From SG8-40 sp050050435 (GTDB lineage: Bacteria > Pseudomonadota > Gammaproteobacteria > Burkholderiales > Eutrophovitaceae), in the NCBI GenBank assembly GCA_050050435.1, contig JASFUE010000090.1:1-10822 (forward strand): a stretch of DNA of 10,822 nt. Reading direction: 5' to 3'. Of this stretch, positions 6,489 to 10,822 are shown piece by piece. The position numbers were made by a program, and so were the translations under genes. The stretch's first letter is position 1, and each line of letters starts with the position of its first letter. The notes under the pieces were generated by a model. That model was given only the letters and a program-made list of their open reading frames with translations. It did not search any database and was not told the origin of the DNA.

Positions 6489-8591
6489 CTACAACATGTC
6501 GGCGATCAGGTCGGTGAGGAAGTCATGCCACTGGCTGGGGAACGGTTCGGTCAGCTCCACCGAGCTTTCCATATCGGTCAGAAACACCCGTTGCAATAAC
6601 TCGTCCACGAATGGCGGATGGGAGGTGGCAATGTTCAGTTCCCGGTTAACCTGCAGACTCAACGCATCAAAATTGGCGGAGCCGAGACAGGCCCAGCCAT
6701 CGTAAATCGCGCCTTTGACATGCGACATCCTTGGATAGATGTAAACGCGGATGCCGTTGGCGATCATCTTGTTTGCGGCAATGGCATTGGCGCGGTCAAT
6801 CAGGCCGAAATCACTTCGTAAGGGCAGGATGACACGCACGTCGACACCACGCCGGCGCGCCATGACCAACTCGTAGAGAATGGCATCACTGGTGAAATAG
6901 GCGTTCTGGATGTAGATGCGCTGTTGGCTCGCACGTATAGCGGTTATCTGCGATTTCAGGATTTGCGCGTCTTCGGGGCTGGTTTTCAGTACCCGTACCG
7001 GGTACATATCGTCGGTCGCGGTGTTGACCGGTTTGACCCTTGTCAGCAGTGCAAGCAACTCTCCGAGTGGCCGTTGTCGTGCCCAGGTTTTGTCGAAATC
7101 CTCCCGTAAGACGTCAACGACAGGGCCATTGAGTTGAAACATCAGATCGTGCCACTCGTAACGGTACTCGCGGCCAATGTTCATGCCGCCAACGAAGGCG
7201 ACCCGATCGTCAACGATTATTGATTTGGTGTGATCACCGGTCAGCCACGGATTTGCCAGTATCCGAACCTCGATGTCTGAATCGGAGCTGAGGTACGGCA
7301 CGATGGAGCCACCGGCCGAGACACTGGCTGGCTGGTGTTCGGGCTGGGCCACTGCGGCGCCGATTGTCCCAAGGCCGTCGAACATGATGCGGATGTCAAT
7401 GTCTGCGGAACGCCGTTTTAACAAGTCGGCAAAAGACAACGCATAGTCGTCATTGTCAAATATGTACGTGCGCAGACGCACCGACTTTTTCGCGCCAGTG
7501 ATCGAATCAATCAGCGTGGGGAAAAAATCATGGCCGTCGATTAGCGTCTTGATGCGCCCCTTCGGTGCCGATGTGCCGGTAATCTCGTCGAGCGTTGACT
7601 CCCATTCAGTCAAATCCATGCCGGGCCGATTAGCGACGGGCGGGACGGGCTCATGTGCGATCGGCAACCTTCCGCGCGGGTCCAGCATGCTGGTGGTCGA
7701 TCGGGTTGCCAGCGTGAGCAGGCGAGCCAGTGCCGAAACCGGTTGCTCGACAATGACGCGAACATGCGAGGTCGTAAGGTGTTTGGCGGCTTCAATCGTT
7801 GCCGACACCGGCGCCGATTGCGATGCTGGTAGAGACGTTGGCGGCGAGCGAAGGAATAACGCCTGCTGCCTGCCGAAGTCGAGAAATACGAATGGATAGC
7901 CCCCTTCGGAGTCGTCCCCGGTATTCAGCAGCGCAAATTTCGGCGGCTCGTTTCCCTCTGCAAGTGCCTGCCGCACTCCCGGCATCGAGTGGGAAATGAC
8001 CTGATCGAGTCGATAGGTTTTCCCGACTCGCACGTTGTCGGGCTTGAAGACCAGCGGCACGGTTCGCAGCGTGCCGAACTCGTCGTAGTAGTGAAACAGG
8101 TCCTGTTCATCAAGTACGTTCACAACGCTGCCGAATCTACGATCAGTCGGTGTTATCGAAATCTGCACTGATTTCAGTATCTGCTGCCAGTGGACTGCGT
8201 TGAACACAGGCACCGGAATTCCGTTCTGGGGAGCCCAGTGTTCGGCGGGAAGGTCTGCGATATCAACGATCACCGGTGCTGCATTGCTGTTGCCCGCTAC
8301 CGATGACCTCGTCGGGGTTTTCTCAAAGAAGATCCGGTCAGTCGACGTAGTCCGATAGTCCGTCGTCGTTTCGCTCCGAACTTCGATATCTAGCCTCCCT
8401 GCGTCCAGATAAGCGGCCCGTGCAACCGGGACCGGCGACTCGCTATCGAGGTCGCGAACGATCGCAGGTACCGGGACGACCTCCGGACGTGGTGGCGGCG
8501 TGGTGCAACTGGCGAGAACAACGGTTGCCAGCAAACACGCTACCGGAAAATACTGCCTCGTCAGAATTGTCTTCGGGATAGTCTCTGTCAA
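6489..8591 (-). CDS. Phospholipase D / cardiolipin synthase-like lipoprotein
   Basis: A 700-residue protein with a lipoprotein signal peptide: basic start, hydrophobic 14-27, and lipobox LASC with the acylated cysteine at 29. It should be anchored in the inner or outer membrane facing the periplasm. The C-terminal half (about 345-700) is a complete phospholipase D superfamily module with two HxKxxxxD catalytic motifs. HTKSIIVD (His454, Lys456, Asp461) is followed by GGMNIG, and HVKGAIYD (His624, Lys626, Asp631) by GSANFD. This resembles ClsC-type cardiolipin synthases and other transphosphatidylases, so phospholipid headgroup exchange or hydrolysis is likely. Residues 30-340, rich in Pro near the front, match nothing I recognise; the family's usual length is nearer 400-500. 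The start is TTG (8589-8591), chosen because it gives the complete signal peptide; the first in-frame ATG lies about 200 codons later. The gene lies 118 bp after the OYE gene. Confidence 0.9.
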   Translation of the reverse strand: MTETIPKTILTRQYFPVACLLATVVLASCTTPPPRPEVVPVPAIVRDLDSESPVPVARAAYLDAGRLDIEVRSETTTDYRTTSTDRIFFEKTPTRSSVAGNSNAAPVIVDIADLPAEHWAPQNGIPVPVFNAVHWQQILKSVQISITPTDRRFGSVVNVLDEQDLFHYYDEFGTLRTVPLVFKPDNVRVGKTYRLDQVISHSMPGVRQALAEGNEPPKFALLNTGDDSEGGYPFVFLDFGRQQALFLRSPPTSLPASQSAPVSATIEAAKHLTTSHVRVIVEQPVSALARLLTLATRSTTSMLDPRGRLPIAHEPVPPVANRPGMDLTEWESTLDEITGTSAPKGRIKTLIDGHDFFPTLIDSITGAKKSVRLRTYIFDNDDYALSFADLLKRRSADIDIRIMFDGLGTIGAAVAQPEHQPASVSAGGSIVPYLSSDSDIEVRILANPWLTGDHTKSIIVDDRVAFVGGMNIGREYRYEWHDLMFQLNGPVVDVLREDFDKTWARQRPLGELLALLTRVKPVNTATDDMYPVRVLKTSPEDAQILKSQITAIRASQQRIYIQNAYFTSDAILYELVMARRRGVDVRVILPLRSDFGLIDRANAIAANKMIANGIRVYIYPRMSHVKGAIYDGWACLGSANFDALSLQVNRELNIATSHPPFVDELLQRVFLTDMESSVELTEPFPSQWHDFLTDLIADML

Positions 8592-8709
8592 TAGGGGTGT
8601 CCCGTGCGTGGTGCGGCCGGCTCCTATCGACCGTGATATCTGTAACGAAGTAACACGCCGATCCGTGTCATTGCGCGAGCATCGTCATCTGCCTGTCGGG
8701 ATGTTGCAT

Positions 8710-9903
8710 TTAGCTCTGATCTGATGCTTCATCGGCGCGGATTTGCTCAAAAGTGCGCTCGCGGTGCTTAAGCCACCAGCCGTACTGCACCGGCCAGCCG
8801 TCCATGGCATCGGCCGGTTTGCGTCCCAGTGTGATCTCCGCCATCTGCGGCCAGCACGGATTGACCAGCGCTTCACGGGCAATGGCGATGAGGTCGGCTT
8901 TTTCCTGTTGCAGGATGCTTTCGGCAAAAAACGGATCGATAATCAACCCGACAGCCATCGTCCTGATGCCGGTTTCGCGGCGTACCCGTTCGGCGTAAGG
9001 CACCTGAAATCCCCAGGTTCGTTTGATTCGTGCTGCCGTGGCCGAGCCAAACAGACCACCCGAGGAGCAGTCGAGCACATCGATTCCACGCGCCTTCAAT
9101 TCCTTTGCAAAGACTACTGTGTCGTCCATAGTCCAGCCGCCTTCGAGTCCGTCCACCGCCGACACACGGACAAAAACCGGCTTGTCCTGCGGCCAGGTGC
9201 TACGCAACGCTTCCGCGACTTCGAGCGGAAATCGCATGCGCCCGGGAAGGTCGCTGCCGTAACCGTCATCACGCGTGTTCGATACCGGCGACAGGAACTG
9301 GTGCAACAGGTAACCATGAGCCATATGAATTTCAAGCACGTCGAAACCGGCCGTGAACGCGCGTTGCGCTGCTTTGACCCAATCATCCTTGAGCACACCG
9401 AGTTCGGAAATGGAAAGTTGATGCGGAATAATGTGTCCTTCGCCCAGCGGTTCGGCAGTGGGCGCGACGGTCTCCCACTTTTTCTCGCCGCGGGCGAAAT
9501 CGTCTTCGCTAAGCGCGCCATTGCCAAACCACGGCCGCTGCATCGAACCTTTGCGCCCTGCGTGCGCCAGTTGTATCGCCGGTGTGACATGTTGTGTTTT
9601 CATGAAGTCGACGATGCGCTTGAGCGCAGGAATGTGGGCGTCTGACCATAGTCCCAGATCGCCGTTGGTGATACGGCCTTGTTCGGTAACGGCCGTGGCT
9701 TCGACAAACACGCAACCGGCGCCACCCAGGACCAGCCGTCCCCAGTGCGCAAAGTGAAAATCCTGGGCAAGGCCATCGATTGCCGAGTAGGTTGCCATTG
9801 GTGCGATCACGACGCGGTTCTTCAACTCGATGCTGCGAAGGATGGTCGGGGTGAACAGTTTCGGTCTGCTCGAACCCGTGACTGTTGTTGTGGCCTGGTT
9901 CAT
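8710..9903 (-). CDS. Old Yellow Enzyme family NADH:flavin oxidoreductase
   Basis: A 397-residue FMN-dependent TIM-barrel ene-reductase, expected to reduce activated C=C bonds (enones, nitro compounds) with NAD(P)H in the cytoplasm. In numbering from ATG 9903, the flavin and substrate motifs are: IAPMATYSAIDG (33-44), QLAHAGRKGS (111-120), the active-site HMAH (His193 and His196) followed by GYLLHQFLSP, NTRDDGYGSD (209-218), and AIAREALVNP (340-349). The HxxH pair and the barrel order resemble YqjM/NamA-type members. Where YqjM has the cysteine of PMCMYS, this protein has alanine (PMATYS, Ala37). The ATG at 9901-9903 is preferred, with GAAAG about nine bases before it; a TTG at 9918 would add five residues but has no ribosome site. 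The MBL gene ends 24 bp upstream on the same strand, so the two probably share a transcript. The enzyme class is sure; the substrate is unknown. Confidence 0.93.
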   Translation of the reverse strand: MNQATTTVTGSSRPKLFTPTILRSIELKNRVVIAPMATYSAIDGLAQDFHFAHWGRLVLGGAGCVFVEATAVTEQGRITNGDLGLWSDAHIPALKRIVDFMKTQHVTPAIQLAHAGRKGSMQRPWFGNGALSEDDFARGEKKWETVAPTAEPLGEGHIIPHQLSISELGVLKDDWVKAAQRAFTAGFDVLEIHMAHGYLLHQFLSPVSNTRDDGYGSDLPGRMRFPLEVAEALRSTWPQDKPVFVRVSAVDGLEGGWTMDDTVVFAKELKARGIDVLDCSSGGLFGSATAARIKRTWGFQVPYAERVRRETGIRTMAVGLIIDPFFAESILQQEKADLIAIAREALVNPCWPQMAEITLGRKPADAMDGWPVQYGWWLKHRERTFEQIRADEASDQS

Positions 9904-9927
9904 GGCGAATGCTTTCAAAGACGCACG

Positions 9928-10806
9928 TCAGCGTTGTTGTTTGAAATATTCGAACGAGAACGTATCGTTTCGCTCGACGATGTGGCCGAACGACGGCTCC
10001 GGGAAATGGGTTGCGCAGACAATGGTTTTGCTTTCGCAGCAGCGCTCGAGAAATCCGCGCCGGGTCCTTGCCGCGAGCGCAGAGTCGATATCCGCACGCA
10101 TGACCCAATCGGGCTCGAGGCACTGTACCGGGCTGTGGATGCAATCGCCAGTGATGACCGCACTTTGACCTTTCGAATTCAGCTGTACGCATACATGGCC
10201 CATGGTGTGCCCGGGGGAGGGCACGAGCCGCACCTCATCATCGAGTGCGAAGTCGCTCGCGACCAGTTGTGCCTGCCCTGCCTGCATGATCGGCAAAACA
10301 CTGTCAACGAAATGCGCAACAGGTTTCCGTTCGTGCAATGCAAGCGTGCTTTGCCATTCAGTTTCGGTAAACAGGTATTTTGCTTTCGGGAAGGTTGGCA
10401 GCCATTGCCCGTTGTGCAATCGGGTATTCCATCCCACGTGATCCGGGTGCATATGGGTACACATCACGTAATCGACCTGATCCGGCGTGACACCGATTCC
10501 CTTGAGACGCGGCAGAAAGGTATTGAGTTTCATCATGTCCCAGAACGGGCGAGCCGGGCGTGGTTTGTCATCGCCCACGCAGGTGTCTACGAGTATGGTG
10601 TGGTGTCGTGTACGAACGAGAAATGCCTGTATCGTCAGAATGATATTTCCGGTATCCGGCAGATATCCCCAGGGTGCCAGCCATTTTCCGTGATGCGCCC
10701 AGTCTTCTGGAGTCGTTTCCGGAAAAAACTGCATTGCCACGAAGTCGGCGCAGATTGATTCGACGACGCGGTGGATAATGATGTCGCCGATGCTATGTTT
10801 TGTCAT
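9928..10806 (-). CDS. MBL-fold metallo-hydrolase (lactonase/organophosphatase-like)
   Basis: A complete 292-residue metallo-beta-lactamase-fold hydrolase. The dinuclear zinc site is intact: HMHPDH (His118, His120, Asp122, His123), His200 in SPGHTMGH, Asp221 in ITGDCIHS and His267 in ATHFPEPS. The overall pattern (THMHPDHVGWN, a long insertion before the third ligand) fits the broad group that includes acyl-homoserine-lactone lactonases and methyl-parathion-hydrolase-like enzymes. Lactone or ester hydrolysis is therefore likely, but the exact substrate cannot be read from the sequence. There is no signal peptide, so it should be cytoplasmic. ATG 10806 is supported by AGGA a few bases upstream, though the spacing is short. 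It is the first visible gene of a likely operon with the OYE gene 24 bp downstream; its promoter lies at or beyond the window edge. It is not a close relative of the truncated MBL protein at the other end of the window. Confidence 0.92.
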   Translation of the reverse strand: MTKHSIGDIIIHRVVESICADFVAMQFFPETTPEDWAHHGKWLAPWGYLPDTGNIILTIQAFLVRTRHHTILVDTCVGDDKPRPARPFWDMMKLNTFLPRLKGIGVTPDQVDYVMCTHMHPDHVGWNTRLHNGQWLPTFPKAKYLFTETEWQSTLALHERKPVAHFVDSVLPIMQAGQAQLVASDFALDDEVRLVPSPGHTMGHVCVQLNSKGQSAVITGDCIHSPVQCLEPDWVMRADIDSALAARTRRGFLERCCESKTIVCATHFPEPSFGHIVERNDTFSFEYFKQQR

Positions 10807-10822
10807 GATCCTGAATGTTCGT

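Noticed and set aside
8642..8654. Direct repeat GTAAC-N3-GTAAC between the OYE and PLD genes.
   Set aside because: Two 5-bp copies are too short to separate from chance, and no further copies or promoter context support a binding site.
8743..9645. A long plus-strand open frame (300 codons) opposite the OYE gene.
   Set aside because: The opposite strand carries an unmistakable OYE protein with all its motifs. The plus-strand product has no recognisable domain and is explained by the GC-rich codon bias of the real gene.
9679..10758. A long plus-strand open frame (359 codons) opposite the MBL and OYE genes.
   Set aside because: It spans two well-supported minus-strand genes and their gap, has no family features, and is most simply a shadow frame.

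Overview
The window reads as ordinary chromosomal DNA of a Gram-negative proteobacterium with moderate to high GC. A betaproteobacterium is my best guess, but this is inference. The support is a secreted di-haem c-type cytochrome, a lipobox lipoprotein, a long-loop NhaA antiporter, and codon use rich in G/C at third positions in every gene. I see no insertion sequence, integrase, CRISPR array, rRNA or tRNA.

Left half, plus strand: (1) the 3' part of a metallo-beta-lactamase (MBL) fold hydrolase cut by the window edge (to 665); (2) a secreted cytochrome c4-type di-haem protein (950-1558); (3) nhaA, a Na+/H+ antiporter (1789-3135, or from 1795); (4) a DUF2254 membrane protein (3132-4475) that overlaps the nhaA stop codon in an ATGA, so the two are almost certainly translationally coupled; (5) a pyridoxamine-phosphate-oxidase-like FMN-binding protein (4764-5426) with a strong ribosome binding site. 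The gaps hold several 7-8 bp inverted repeats that could be weak terminators or, in front of nhaA, a 5'-leader hairpin.

Right half, minus strand, convergent with the left half: (6) an unrecognised five-helix membrane protein (5556-6167); (7) a 700-residue phospholipase D/cardiolipin-synthase-like lipoprotein with two HKD motifs and an unrecognised N-terminal region of about 340 residues (6489-8591); (8) an Old Yellow Enzyme family ene-reductase (8710-9903) that has alanine where YqjM-type enzymes have their flavin-tuning cysteine; (9) a second, complete MBL-fold hydrolase of a different subfamily (9928-10806). Genes 9 and 8 are 24 bp apart and look like one operon.

The themes are ion homeostasis and envelope (NhaA, DUF2254, PLD lipoprotein, small membrane protein), respiratory electron transfer (cytochrome), and flavin or hydrolase enzymes of detoxification type (PPOX, OYE, MBL). 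I found no clear new system. The points most worth a second look are the nhaA-DUF2254 coupling, the large unknown domain on the PLD lipoprotein, the cysteine-less ene-reductase paired with an MBL hydrolase, and a small minus-strand frame in 4526-4711 with coding-like codon use.
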